Part shown: positions 1 to 7,464 of the stretch, one piece after another
How positions within the stretch are numbered: position 1 is the first letter of the stretch
Layout of the letters: every line of letters begins with the position of its first letter
DNA from: Nocardioides sp. 503
GTDB taxonomy: Bacteria > Actinomycetota > Actinomycetes > Propionibacteriales > Nocardioidaceae
DNA: 64,000 bases
NCBI RefSeq assembly: GCF_004522095.1
Contig: NZ_SPUI01000008.1
Location: 1 to 64,000, forward strand
Direction of reading: 5' to 3'
The notes under the pieces: model-generated
The model's input: only the letters and a program-made list of their open reading frames with translations
Database searches by the model: none
What the model was told of the DNA's origin: nothing
Program-made: the position numbers and the translations under genes

Positions 1-798
1 GACCAGGCGCGGGACCACCTGCTCGCCGAGGCGGCGCACTTCGACGCCAAGCGGCTGCGGGTCCTGGGCGTGCACGTCCTGGAGGTCGTGGCCCCCGAGG
101 TCGGCGAGGCAGAGACGGCCCGTCAGCTCGAGTCCCAGGAGCGCAAGGCTGAGGCGAAGGCGCGGTTCACGATGCACGACGACGGCCACGGCACCACGCA
201 TGGCCGGTTCTCGATCCCCACCCACCAGGCTGACAAGCTCCGCAAGCCCCTCGACGCGTTGGCCTCGCCCAAGGCCGGCGGCGAGGGATCGACCCCGCAC
301 GGGATGGGGTTGGCGTTCATCGAGTACATCGACCGCTTCCCCACCAAGAAGCTCCCCCAGGCCGGGGGGATGGACGCCACCGTCGTGGTCACCATGACCC
401 TCGAGACCCTCATGGGCGGCCTCAAGGCAGCCCAGCTCGACACCGGCACCCCGATCAGCCCCGGACTCGCCCGGCGCATGGCGTGCGAGGCCGGGGTCAT
501 CCCCGTCGTGCTCGGTGGGAAGTCCCAGGTCCTCGACGTGGGCCGGAAGATGCGGTTCCACACCAAGGCCCAGAGGATCGCGATGGCCGTCCGCGACGGT
601 GGCTGCATCGCGCTGGGCTGCGACAGGCCCTCTGCGTGGTGTCACGCCCACCACCTCGACCCGTGGTCCCAGGGCGGCGACACCTCGGTCGAGCGCGGCG
701 GGCTGCTCTGCACCGGCCACCACCCGCTGGCTCACCACCCCGGCTACGTCATGACCCACCACCCGGGCGGCAAGGTCTCCTTCCACAAGCGGGAGTGA
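1..798 (+). CDS. DUF222/HNH endonuclease-like protein (13E12 family), 5' end outside window
   Basis: The reading frame is open from base 1, so the start lies upstream. The visible 265 residues begin in the typical DUF222 segment (AAHFDAKRLRVLGVHVLEVV) and end with an HNH-type motif near residues 205-250: CIALGCDRP, then HAHHLDPWSQGGDTS, then LLCTGHH, with Cys and His residues spaced as zinc/metal ligands. Proteins of this family are present in many copies in Nocardioides and Mycobacterium genomes; nuclease activity is inferred from the HNH motif, and the biological role is unknown. A short hairpin follows 18 bp after the TGA. Identity of the family is secure, function is not. Confidence 0.85.
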   Translation, partial: DQARDHLLAEAAHFDAKRLRVLGVHVLEVVAPEVGEAETARQLESQERKAEAKARFTMHDDGHGTTHGRFSIPTHQADKLRKPLDALASPKAGGEGSTPHGMGLAFIEYIDRFPTKKLPQAGGMDATVVVTMTLETLMGGLKAAQLDTGTPISPGLARRMACEAGVIPVVLGGKSQVLDVGRKMRFHTKAQRIAMAVRDGGCIALGCDRPSAWCHAHHLDPWSQGGDTSVERGGLLCTGHHPLAHHPGYVMTHHPGGKVSFHKRE

Positions 799-816
799 GG
801 AGCCGCCCGGGACCAT

Positions 817-847
817 GGTGGAGACGGGACTTCGTCCCTCCTCCACC
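817..847. terminator. Hairpin, short member of the palindromic repeat family (R1)
   Basis: GGTGGAGACGGGAC pairs with GTCCCTCCTCCACC across a TTC loop, 18 bp after the HNH stop codon. The core GAGACGGGACTTCGTCCCTCCTC recurs in the repeat at 17320-17407. It has no T-run, as is common for actinobacterial hairpin terminators. Confidence 0.55.
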
Positions 848-927
848 ACCGGCGTGGGACTTGTTCCTGGGCATCGAAGGTCTTTCGGCCTGGGTCACCT
901 GAGGTGGGGTCTGGTGGAATCGTCGGT

Positions 928-2136
928 GTGGACCTCGACCGCGCGCTCGCCGCGCTGCCCGCCAACCCCCGCATCGTCGTGACGGGCAACCATGCGACGC
1001 CGTGGCACACGCTGCGGCTGGTGGACGAGCGGCTGGCGGAGTACCGGCTGTGGATGCTCAACGGGCAGCACGGCATCCCGGACCGCGCAGGGGTGACGCT
1101 GGAGACGTCGTTCGTCGGGCCTGGCCAGCGGCGCAGTCCGCGGCTGAGCTACGTGCCCTCGCGCCTCTCGCTCGTGCCCACCCTGTTCGCCGGGTCCCTG
1201 TCACCGGACGCGGTGGTGCTCCACACGACGCGGCCGCGCGACGGGAAGGTGTCGCTGGGGGTCGAGGTCAACGTGCTGCCGGCCGCCATCGAGGCGGTCC
1301 GCAGGGGGGGCGGGATCGTCGTGGCGCAGGTCAACGACCACCTGCCCTGGACCTACGGCGACGCGCTGGTCGACGTCGAGCACCTCGACGTGCTGGTCGA
1401 GGCCGACGAGCCGCTGGCGCACGCCGCCGTCGCTCCGATCGACGACGCGTCGGCCCGGATCGGGGAGCTGGTGGCCGCCCGGGTGGGCGACGGCGCGACC
1501 CTGCAGGCCGGGATCGGAGCGGTGCCGGACGCCACCATGCGCGGGCTCATCGGGCGGCGCGGGCTGCGGATCTGGACCGAGATGTTCTCCGACAGCGTGC
1601 TCGCGCTCGAGCTGGCCGGGGCGCTGGACACGGACGTCCCGATCTCGGCGTCGTTCCTCTTCGGGTCGCCCGAGCTCCTCGAGTGGGTCGACGGCAACGA
1701 GCGAGTGGAGATGGTGCGCACCGAGGTGACCAACGACCCCGCCCGGATCGCCGGCAACCCGGCGATGGTCAGCGTCAACACCGCGCTCCAGGTCGACCTG
1801 TTCGGCCAGGCCAACGCCTCGCGCATCAACGCCCGGATCCACTCCGGCACCGGCGGCCAGACCGACTTCATCGTCGGCGCGCTGCACAGCCCCGGCGGGC
1901 AGGCGTTCATCGCGCTGCGCTCGTGGCACCCCAAGGCGGACGTCTCGACCGTCGTCGCCCTGGTGGACGAGCCCGTGACGTCGTTCCAGATGAGCGCGAT
2001 CGTGACCGAGCAGGGCCTGGCCGAGGTGTTCGGTCAGGACCAGCGCGAGCAGGCGCGCCAGATCATCGACCACGCCGCTCACCCCAGCGTCCGCGACGAC
2101 CTCTGGGAGGAGGCCGCGGCGCTGGGGCTCGCGTGA
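928..2136 (+). CDS. Acetyl-CoA hydrolase/transferase family protein (4-hydroxybutyrate CoA-transferase-like)
   Basis: 402 residues, the size usual for class-I CoA-transferases and acetyl-CoA hydrolases. Family signatures include TGNHATPWHTL near the N-terminus, the segment LRIWTEMFSD with the probable catalytic Glu that forms the enzyme-CoA thioester, and the C-terminal GTGGQTDFIVGALHSPGG followed by VTEQGLAEVFG. It should move or hydrolyse CoA between short carboxylic acids in the cytoplasm; the acid cannot be told from sequence. I chose the GTG at 928 because GGTGGA lies 9 nt upstream; an in-frame GTG at 904 would add 8 residues. The gene stands alone and faces the hydrolase gene at 2141-3415. 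Confidence 0.85.
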   Translation: MDLDRALAALPANPRIVVTGNHATPWHTLRLVDERLAEYRLWMLNGQHGIPDRAGVTLETSFVGPGQRRSPRLSYVPSRLSLVPTLFAGSLSPDAVVLHTTRPRDGKVSLGVEVNVLPAAIEAVRRGGGIVVAQVNDHLPWTYGDALVDVEHLDVLVEADEPLAHAAVAPIDDASARIGELVAARVGDGATLQAGIGAVPDATMRGLIGRRGLRIWTEMFSDSVLALELAGALDTDVPISASFLFGSPELLEWVDGNERVEMVRTEVTNDPARIAGNPAMVSVNTALQVDLFGQANASRINARIHSGTGGQTDFIVGALHSPGGQAFIALRSWHPKADVSTVVALVDEPVTSFQMSAIVTEQGLAEVFGQDQREQARQIIDHAAHPSVRDDLWEEAAALGLA

Positions 2137-2140
2137 GGCG

Positions 2141-3415
2141 TCAGAGGCGGACGTCGACCCAGACCGAGCGGTGGTCCGACGAGGGGAACGGGAACTCCCC
2201 GGTCAGCCGGGACAGCGGGTCCGACGGCACCGGCCAGAAGATCCCGGAGCCACGCACCTTCAGCCCGCGTGAGGGCAGCACGTAGTCGGCGCGCAGGTTG
2301 CCCGGCGCCGGGTTGTCGTTGAAGTCGGCCGTGTCGAAGCGCGGGTCGGACTCGTGCGCGAGGTTGGCCCCGCCCTGGCGGGCTGCGGCCTCCACGCCGC
2401 CGCGCGACGACGGCCGCGGGTCGGTGATGCGCGGGTGGTCGAGGAGCTGCTGGATCGACCCCGGCACGGAGTCCCCGTCGAGGGGGTCGCTGTTCTGGTC
2501 GCCGGCGATCACGAACCGCTCGCCTCGCGGCAGCCCGCCGCGGTGACCTCGGTCGTCGTAGAGGTAGCGCCGGTTGTCGACGTAGTCGGCCCAGAAGCGG
2601 ATCTCGTCGTGGTTGCGCGCGCCGTTGCGGTCCTCGGGGCCGTCGAAGGTCGGCGGCGTCGGGTGCGAGACCAGGAAGTGGACGGTACGGCGACCGATCC
2701 GGACCGGCACGTCCCAGTGGGACTTGCTGGACAGCCGCACGTCCTGGAGCTCGGCGGGGGAGTACCAGTCACGCGGGGCCGCGGTGCTCGGGTCGTCCGG
2801 GAGGAGGGCGCCGGGCATGTCCTTCCACAGGAACCTCTGGAAGGTGCGGACCTTGCCGGTCACGATCGGGTGCTTGCTCAGCACGACCATGCCGTACTGG
2901 CCCTCGAAGTCGCCGAACCCGAACGCGTCGTTGCCGCCGCCGACCGTGCCGTTGTTGTCGAGGTCGTGGCCGCTCGGCACGCCGGTGTTGGACGGGGCGA
3001 CGTAGGCGTAGGGGTAGTCGATCGGCCGCGCGCCGTGGTGGCCGATCTCGAGGTAGTTGTCGCGGAACAGGTCGACGGCCACTCGGTCGGGGACGTAGTC
3101 GAACTCGTTGAGCAGCAGGACGTCGGGACGGGTGCGCTGGATGATCTCGGCCACGGCCGAGGCCTGCGGGTCGTCCGGCGTCGAGAGGTCCTCCACGAGC
3201 TCGCCGGCGCGCGTGCGGTTGAGGGAGGCGTTGAAGGTCTGGAAGCGCACGGTGTCGCGCTTCGTGTGGTGGCCCCCGTGGTGGGTCTCGTGGTGAGTGC
3301 CGTGGCGGTCGCCGTCGGCGGCGGTGGCGGAGCCACCGGTGAGGCCGGCGACCGCCGGCGTGGTCAGCAGTGTGATGGCCGCGGCGCTCGCCGCGGCAGC
3401 CCGAGAGATTTTCAT
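2141..3415 (-). CDS. Secreted endonuclease/exonuclease/phosphatase (EEP) family hydrolase
   Basis: 424 residues. An N-terminal signal peptide (MKISRAAAASAAAITLLTTPAVAG) is followed by a His-rich linker (HGTHHETHHGGHHTK) and then the EEP fold: QTFNASLNR, LLLNEFDY (metal-binding Glu), SHPTPP, AGDQNSDP and the terminal SSDHRSVWVDV, matching the DNase I/sphingomyelinase superfamily. It probably acts outside the cell as a phosphodiesterase or phosphatase; the substrate (nucleic acid, phospholipid, inositol phosphate) is unknown. The reading frame extends upstream, but the ATG at 3415 has GGAG about 5 nt before it and begins the signal peptide. Its stop is 4 bp from the end of the convergent CoA-transferase gene. 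Confidence 0.85.
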   Translation of the reverse strand: MKISRAAAASAAAITLLTTPAVAGLTGGSATAADGDRHGTHHETHHGGHHTKRDTVRFQTFNASLNRTRAGELVEDLSTPDDPQASAVAEIIQRTRPDVLLLNEFDYVPDRVAVDLFRDNYLEIGHHGARPIDYPYAYVAPSNTGVPSGHDLDNNGTVGGGNDAFGFGDFEGQYGMVVLSKHPIVTGKVRTFQRFLWKDMPGALLPDDPSTAAPRDWYSPAELQDVRLSSKSHWDVPVRIGRRTVHFLVSHPTPPTFDGPEDRNGARNHDEIRFWADYVDNRRYLYDDRGHRGGLPRGERFVIAGDQNSDPLDGDSVPGSIQQLLDHPRITDPRPSSRGGVEAAARQGGANLAHESDPRFDTADFNDNPAPGNLRADYVLPSRGLKVRGSGIFWPVPSDPLSRLTGEFPFPSSDHRSVWVDVRL

Positions 3416-3474
3416 GGCTCCGACCCTGCCACGGCGAGGTGACAGCCGCCCGAACGCCGGGTGGCGGTCCTCCC

Positions 3475-3480
3475 TAGGAT
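3475..3480 (+). promoter_or_regulatory. -10 box TAGGAT, leaderless start
   Basis: TAGGAT lies exactly 7 nt before the ATG at 3488, so transcription should begin at or next to the start codon. Confidence 0.6.
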
Positions 3481-3487
3481 TGGGGCC

Positions 3488-4432
3488 ATGACGCAGCAGC
3501 CGTTCAGCCGTCCCGGAGCGATCGACCTCTCCGCCCTCAAGCGCCCCGCGGCACCGACCCCGCCCGCCGGCGCCGGTGTGCCCGCCGGCGGTGGGGGCGG
3601 TGGCATCGCGTCGTACGCCCTGGAGGTCACCGAGCAGAACTTCCAGGAGGTCATCGAGCGGTCCATGACCGCGCCGGTCCTGCTCGTGCTCTTCTCGCGC
3701 TCGCGGATGCCCGAGAGCGGCCAGCTCGCCGACGACCTGGCGACGCTGTCGGGCGAGTTCGAGGGCCGGTTCCTGGCCGGCCTGGTCGACGTCGACGCCT
3801 CGCCCCAGATCGCCCAGGCGATGCAGGTCCAGTCGATCCCGCTGGTCGTCGCCATCCTCGACGGCAGGCCCGCCCCGCTGCTGCAGGACGTCGTCCCGCT
3901 CGAGGAGCTCCGCACCGCCCTGACGCAGGTCATGCAGCAGCTCGCGACCCAGGGCATGACCGCCCGTCACCAGCCGCTGTCCGGCGCCGCGCCTGCGGTG
4001 GACGGCGACGAGGAGGCGGTGGACCCCCGCTACGCCGCGGCCGAGGACGCCATGGCCGCCAACGACTTCGACGGCGCGGTCGCGGAGTACCAGAAGCTCG
4101 TCACCGCCAACCCCGCCGACGCCGAGGCCGCCGCCGGGCTCGCCATGGCCAAGGTGCTGCAGCGCACGCAGGGCGTCGACCCGGCCGCTGCCCGCGCCAC
4201 CGCCGACAGCGCCCCCGACGACCTGGACGCGCAGACCCTCGTCGCCGACCTCGACCTCCTCGAGGGGCGCGTGGACGAGGCCTTCGGTCGCCTGGTCGAG
4301 CTGGTCCGCCGTTCGGCCGGCGACGAGCGCAACGCCGCTCGCGAGCACCTCCTCGGGCTCTTCGCCGCGGTCGGCAACGACGACCCCCGCGTGCTCAAGG
4401 GCCGCCAGAACCTCGCCTCTGCGCTCTTCTGA
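3488..4432 (+). CDS. Thioredoxin-like tetratricopeptide protein (YbbN/CnoX-like co-chaperone)
   Basis: 314 residues. The N-terminal 50 residues are Pro/Gly-rich. Residues 55-160 form a thioredoxin fold (VIERSMTAPVLLVLFSRSRMPESGQLADDL, cis-Pro region VQSIPLVVAILDGRP), and TPR-like helices follow (AEDAMAANDFDGAVAEYQKLVTANPADAEAAAGLA). The usual WCxxC active site is replaced by SRSRMPES, so it cannot act as a dithiol oxidoreductase. The domain order is that of E. coli YbbN/CnoX, a chaperedoxin that hands clients to GroEL or DnaK; a holdase role here is inferred. A TAGGAT box sits 7 nt before the ATG. The EI24-family gene starts 7 bp after its stop, suggesting an operon. Confidence 0.85.
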   Translation: MTQQPFSRPGAIDLSALKRPAAPTPPAGAGVPAGGGGGGIASYALEVTEQNFQEVIERSMTAPVLLVLFSRSRMPESGQLADDLATLSGEFEGRFLAGLVDVDASPQIAQAMQVQSIPLVVAILDGRPAPLLQDVVPLEELRTALTQVMQQLATQGMTARHQPLSGAAPAVDGDEEAVDPRYAAAEDAMAANDFDGAVAEYQKLVTANPADAEAAAGLAMAKVLQRTQGVDPAAARATADSAPDDLDAQTLVADLDLLEGRVDEAFGRLVELVRRSAGDERNAAREHLLGLFAAVGNDDPRVLKGRQNLASALF

Positions 4433-4439
4433 GCGCCCG

Positions 4440-5177
4440 GTGAACGCCGGACCGTCCTACGTCCTGCGCGGGTTCGCCCTCTGGCGGCACCGGCCCGGGC
4501 TGATGCTGCTCGGGATGGTCCCGGCGCTGGTCGTCTCGCTGGTCCTGCTGACGGCGTACGTCGTCCTGCTGGTGCAGCTGCCCGACCTGGTGCGCTGGGT
4601 GACGCCGTTCGTCGACGACGTCGGCGACACGGTGCGGGTGCTCGTGCGCCTCAGCGTCGCGCTCGTGGTCGCAGTGGGTGCGCTCGCGCTGGCGGCCTCG
4701 ACCTTCGTCGCGCTGACGCTCCTGGTCGGGGACCCGTTCTACGCGCGGATCTGGCGCGAGACCGAGCGGATGCTCGGCGGCGCCGTGCCCGACGGCGAGC
4801 TCAGCGCGTGGCGCGCGGCCCGCGACGCGGTCGTGCTGGTGCTGGTCGGCATCGGCGCGAGCGTCCTGGTGGTCGTCGTCGGGTTCCTCCCGGTCGTCGG
4901 CACGGTCGCCGGCGCCGTCCTCGGCCTGGGCGTCTCGGGCTGGATGTTGGCCGGCGACCTGCTGGGCCGTCCGCTGGAGGCCCGCGGCCTGGACGCCGCC
5001 CGGCGCGTGGAGCTCACACGCGGCCGCCGCTCGACCGTGCTCGGCTTCGGGGTGACGGTGCAGGTCTTCTTCCTGGTGCCGCTCGGCGCGGTCGTCGTGA
5101 TGCCGGCGGCCGTCGCCGGCGCGACGATGCTCGCGCGCGACCTGGTGGCCGAGCGAGACGCGGCGGCTCTGCGCTGA
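4440..5177 (+). CDS. EI24-domain (CysZ-like) integral membrane protein
   Basis: 245 residues from a GTG start 7 bp after the preceding stop. The N-terminus (GPSYVLRGFALWRHRPGLMLLGMVPALVVSLVLL) and the pattern of four to six hydrophobic helices match the EI24/CysZ family. CysZ is a sulfate transporter in proteobacteria, while most actinobacterial members are uncharacterised. No substrate can be assigned. Probably co-transcribed with the thioredoxin-TPR gene. Confidence 0.8.
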   Translation: MNAGPSYVLRGFALWRHRPGLMLLGMVPALVVSLVLLTAYVVLLVQLPDLVRWVTPFVDDVGDTVRVLVRLSVALVVAVGALALAASTFVALTLLVGDPFYARIWRETERMLGGAVPDGELSAWRAARDAVVLVLVGIGASVLVVVVGFLPVVGTVAGAVLGLGVSGWMLAGDLLGRPLEARGLDAARRVELTRGRRSTVLGFGVTVQVFFLVPLGAVVVMPAAVAGATMLARDLVAERDAAALR

Positions 5178-5181
5178 CGGT

Positions 5182-5223
5182 CGGGGGTTTCCGCGACAGG
5201 ACGTCGTTCTTCCTCAACCCCCG
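5182..5223. terminator. Palindromic repeat R2 between convergent genes
   Basis: CGGGGGTT (5182-5189) pairs with AACCCCCG (5216-5223). The right half, CTTCCTCAACCCCCGG, matches the repeats at 17.35 and 43.85 kb. The stop codon of the LysR gene (5214-5216) lies inside the right arm, so the repeat supplies the last codons of that gene. Confidence 0.6.
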
Positions 5224-6107
5224 GTGGTGAGGGCGGTGAGGACGGCGGCGACGGCGGGGGAGGAGGCCATGCTGCGGCGGTGCAGGGCGAGCACCTCGCG
5301 CGTGGGGACCGGGTCGACGGCAGGGACGGCGACGAGGTCCTCGCCGAGCGGCTGGCGACCGAGGCGGGGGACGAGGGCGATGCCCAGGCCGGCGCGCACC
5401 ATCGCCAGGTGGCTGTCGAACTCCATCGACTGGTGCGCGATCCGGGGCAGCCGGCCGGTGCCGTCGTACATCCGGGTCAGCCACTGGCGGCAGATGGTGC
5501 CCTCGGGCGTGGCGACCCAGCCCTCGTCGACGAGGTCGCGCGGTGTGACCTGCGTGCGGTCGGCGAGCGGGTGGTCGCGGTGGACGACGACGTCGGCGAG
5601 GTCCCGGGCCACGCGGGCCGCCACGACGTGCTCGGGGATCGCGAGCGCGACGTCGCCCCAGCTGTGGACGACGCCGATCTCGCACTGGCCGGAGGCGACC
5701 AGGTCGACGGTGTCCCAGGGCTCGCGCTCCGACAGCTGCAGGGTCAGGTCCGGGTGGGTGTCGAGGAGGGCGCGCACCGCCGGTGCCACGAGGCCGCGCA
5801 TGGCGGTCGAGAAGGCGACGATCCGCAGGTGGCCGGCGACCGCCTCGGCCTGCCGGTGCAGCCCCGACTCGATCTCCTCGAGGTCGCCCAGCACCTTCGC
5901 GCCGGCGTCGACCAGGTGGCGCCCGTGCCGCGTCAGCATCACCCCGCGGCCCACCCGCTCCAGCAGCGGCACGCCGGTCTGGCGCTCCAGGCGCTTCACC
6001 TGCTGCGACACCGCGCTGGGGGTGAAGCCCAGCGCGTCGGCCGCGCCGACGACGGAGCCGTGGGTGTCGACGGCCCGCAGGGCCGTGAGTGCGGTGAGGT
6101 CGATCAT
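5214..6107 (-). CDS. LysR-family transcriptional regulator
   Basis: 297 residues. The N-terminal winged HTH is typical (LTALTALRAVDTHGSVVGAADALGFTPSAVSQQVKRLERQTGVPLLERVGRG), followed by a periplasmic-binding-protein-like effector domain (LRIVAFSTAMRGLVAPAVRALLDTHPDLTLQLSE). It is divergent from an EamA-type exporter, and LysR proteins usually control the divergent neighbour, so the exporter is the likely target. On the minus strand TAGCAT lies 6 nt before the ATG (leaderless). The inverted repeat at 6131-6150 is the likely operator. The effector is unknown. Confidence 0.93.
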   Translation of the reverse strand: MIDLTALTALRAVDTHGSVVGAADALGFTPSAVSQQVKRLERQTGVPLLERVGRGVMLTRHGRHLVDAGAKVLGDLEEIESGLHRQAEAVAGHLRIVAFSTAMRGLVAPAVRALLDTHPDLTLQLSEREPWDTVDLVASGQCEIGVVHSWGDVALAIPEHVVAARVARDLADVVVHRDHPLADRTQVTPRDLVDEGWVATPEGTICRQWLTRMYDGTGRLPRIAHQSMEFDSHLAMVRAGLGIALVPRLGRQPLGEDLVAVPAVDPVPTREVLALHRRSMASSPAVAAVLTALTTGG

Positions 6108-6113
6108 GTAGCG

Positions 6114-6119
6114 ATGCTA
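6114..6119 (-). promoter_or_regulatory. -10 box TAGCAT of the LysR gene, leaderless
   Basis: Read on the minus strand, TAGCAT is followed by CGCTAC and then ATG: a 6-nt spacing. Confidence 0.55.
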
Positions 6120-6130
6120 CCGGGAAAGGT

Positions 6131-6150
6131 GCACCAGTATTCGCTGGTGC
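6131..6150. promoter_or_regulatory. Inverted repeat, probable LysR operator
   Basis: GCACCAG (6131-6137) and CTGGTGC (6144-6150) form a perfect 7-bp inverted repeat with a 6-bp AT-containing centre. It lies midway between the two predicted transcription starts of the LysR/EamA pair. Confidence 0.5.
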
Positions 6151-6167
6151 TTCCGAATCATCACCGG

Positions 6168-6173
6168 CAGGCT
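6168..6173 (+). promoter_or_regulatory. -10-like box CAGGCT of the EamA gene
   Basis: CAGGCT ends 7 nt before the GTG at 6181. It is a one-base deviation from TANNNT at the same distance as the other leaderless starts in this window. Confidence 0.35.
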
Positions 6174-6180
6174 GGGGTGC

Positions 6181-7128
6181 GTGAACCGACGTGACTCGCT
6201 CCTCGCCGCGCTCGTGGCGACCGTCTGGGGCTTCAACTTCGTGGTCATCGACTGGGGGATGGGCGACGTCCCGCCGCTGCTCTTCCTGGCCGCGCGCTTC
6301 GTGCTGGTGGTGATCCCGGCGGTCTTCCTGGTCGGTCGGCCCCGGGCGCCCTGGCGGACGGTCGCCCTGATCGGCGTCTTCATGTCGTTGGGCCAGTTCG
6401 GATTCCTGTACGTCGGGATGGCCGCGGGCATGCCGCCCGGGCTCGCCGCGCTGGTGCTCCAGGCCCAGGTGATCTTCACGGTGCTGATCGCCACGGGGGT
6501 CCTGCGCGAGCTGCCCACGCCGGCCCAGGCCGTCGGCGTGGCCGTCGGCTCGGTCGGGCTGCTCGTGGTGGCGCTCGGTCGCGGCGGCGACGTGCCGCTG
6601 CTGGCCCTGGCCCTGTGCCTGCTAGCGGCGCTGTCGTGGGGGACGGGCAACGTCCTGGCGCGGGCCTCCGGCGTCACCGGCGGGCTCTCGCTGACGGTGT
6701 GGTCGGCGCTGGTCGTGCCCGTGCCGCTGGTCGCCCTGAGCCTGGTGCTCGACGGACCGGGCGCGCTCGCCGACGGCGTGGCGGCGTTCGGCTGGCAGGC
6801 GCTGGTCTCGACCCTCTACACCGCGGGACTGGCCTCCCTGGTCGGCTACGGCATCTTCAACACGCTGCTCGGCCGCAACCCCTCGGCGTCCGTGGTGCCG
6901 TGGGTGCTGCTCGCCCCGGTGGTGGCGATGGCGTCGGCCTGGCTCCTGCTCGACCAGCGCCCCAACGCCGCGGAGTCGCTCGGTGGGCTGCTCCTGGTGC
7001 TCGGCGTCCTGGTGGCGCTGCGCCCGAGCAGGGGAGTGCGGGTCAGCCCGCCACCGGCACGCACAGCACCGGTCGCGAGCTCAGGTGCAGCAGCTTGTGA
7101 GGCGTCGAGCCCAGCATCGCGCCCTTGA
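6181..7128 (+). CDS. EamA/DMT-family transporter
   Basis: 315 residues with about ten hydrophobic segments arranged as two EamA repeats (RRDSLLAALVATVWGFNFVVIDWGMGD; second copy from LALCLLAALSWGTGNVLARASG). Proteins of this superfamily export amino acids or other metabolites through the inner membrane. The GTG start is set by the family N-terminus and by the promoter-like box just upstream. The last 29 codons (Ala/Ser/Pro-rich) overlap the 3' end of the convergent universal stress protein gene by 86 bp and are probably not structurally important. The divergent LysR gene likely controls it. Confidence 0.9.
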   Translation: MNRRDSLLAALVATVWGFNFVVIDWGMGDVPPLLFLAARFVLVVIPAVFLVGRPRAPWRTVALIGVFMSLGQFGFLYVGMAAGMPPGLAALVLQAQVIFTVLIATGVLRELPTPAQAVGVAVGSVGLLVVALGRGGDVPLLALALCLLAALSWGTGNVLARASGVTGGLSLTVWSALVVPVPLVALSLVLDGPGALADGVAAFGWQALVSTLYTAGLASLVGYGIFNTLLGRNPSASVVPWVLLAPVVAMASAWLLLDQRPNAAESLGGLLLVLGVLVALRPSRGVRVSPPPARTAPVASSGAAACEASSPASRP

Positions 7129-7459
7129 GCGGGCTCTCCCCGGCGGTCCCGACGACGATGACGCTCGCGTCGCAGGCGTCGGCCACCTGCATCAGGGCCT
7201 GCGCCGGCTTGGCGTCGACGAGCCGGATGTCGGTCTCGACGCCCGCGGCCTCCGCGCGCTCGACGGCGTGCGAGAGCGCCGTGCGGCCGATCTCGAGCAG
7301 CGCCTCGCGGTGCGCCTTGAACTCCTCGCCCGCACCGCCCGGCGGCGCGACCCCGTAGACCAGCACGAGCGGCTCGCCGAAGCGTGCCGCGACGCTGATC
7401 GCGGTGGTGAGCGCGGCGTCCGCGCCCGGTGACTCGTCGTAGCCCAGCACCACTGCCAT
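7043..7459 (-). CDS. Universal stress protein (UspA family)
   Basis: 138 residues, one Usp domain. It opens with VVLGYDESPGADAAL and carries the ATP-binding loop near the C-terminus in the form GTAGESPLKGAMLGSTPHKLLHLSSRPVLCV (consensus GxxGxxxxxxxGSxxxxxxxxxxxPVxxV). ATP-binding Usp proteins modulate stress responses. It begins 5 bp after the stop of the upstream permease, so the two are probably one operon; Usp domains are often partnered with transporters. Confidence 0.93.
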   Translation of the reverse strand: MAVVLGYDESPGADAALTTAISVAARFGEPLVLVYGVAPPGGAGEEFKAHREALLEIGRTALSHAVERAEAAGVETDIRLVDAKPAQALMQVADACDASVIVVGTAGESPLKGAMLGSTPHKLLHLSSRPVLCVPVAG

Positions 7460-7464
7460 GGCTC

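Noticed and set aside
7043..7128. Frameshift at the end of the EamA gene
   Set aside because: The tail is low-complexity but in frame, and the 86-bp convergent overlap with the universal stress protein gene needs no frameshift; the hydrophobic core is complete before it.
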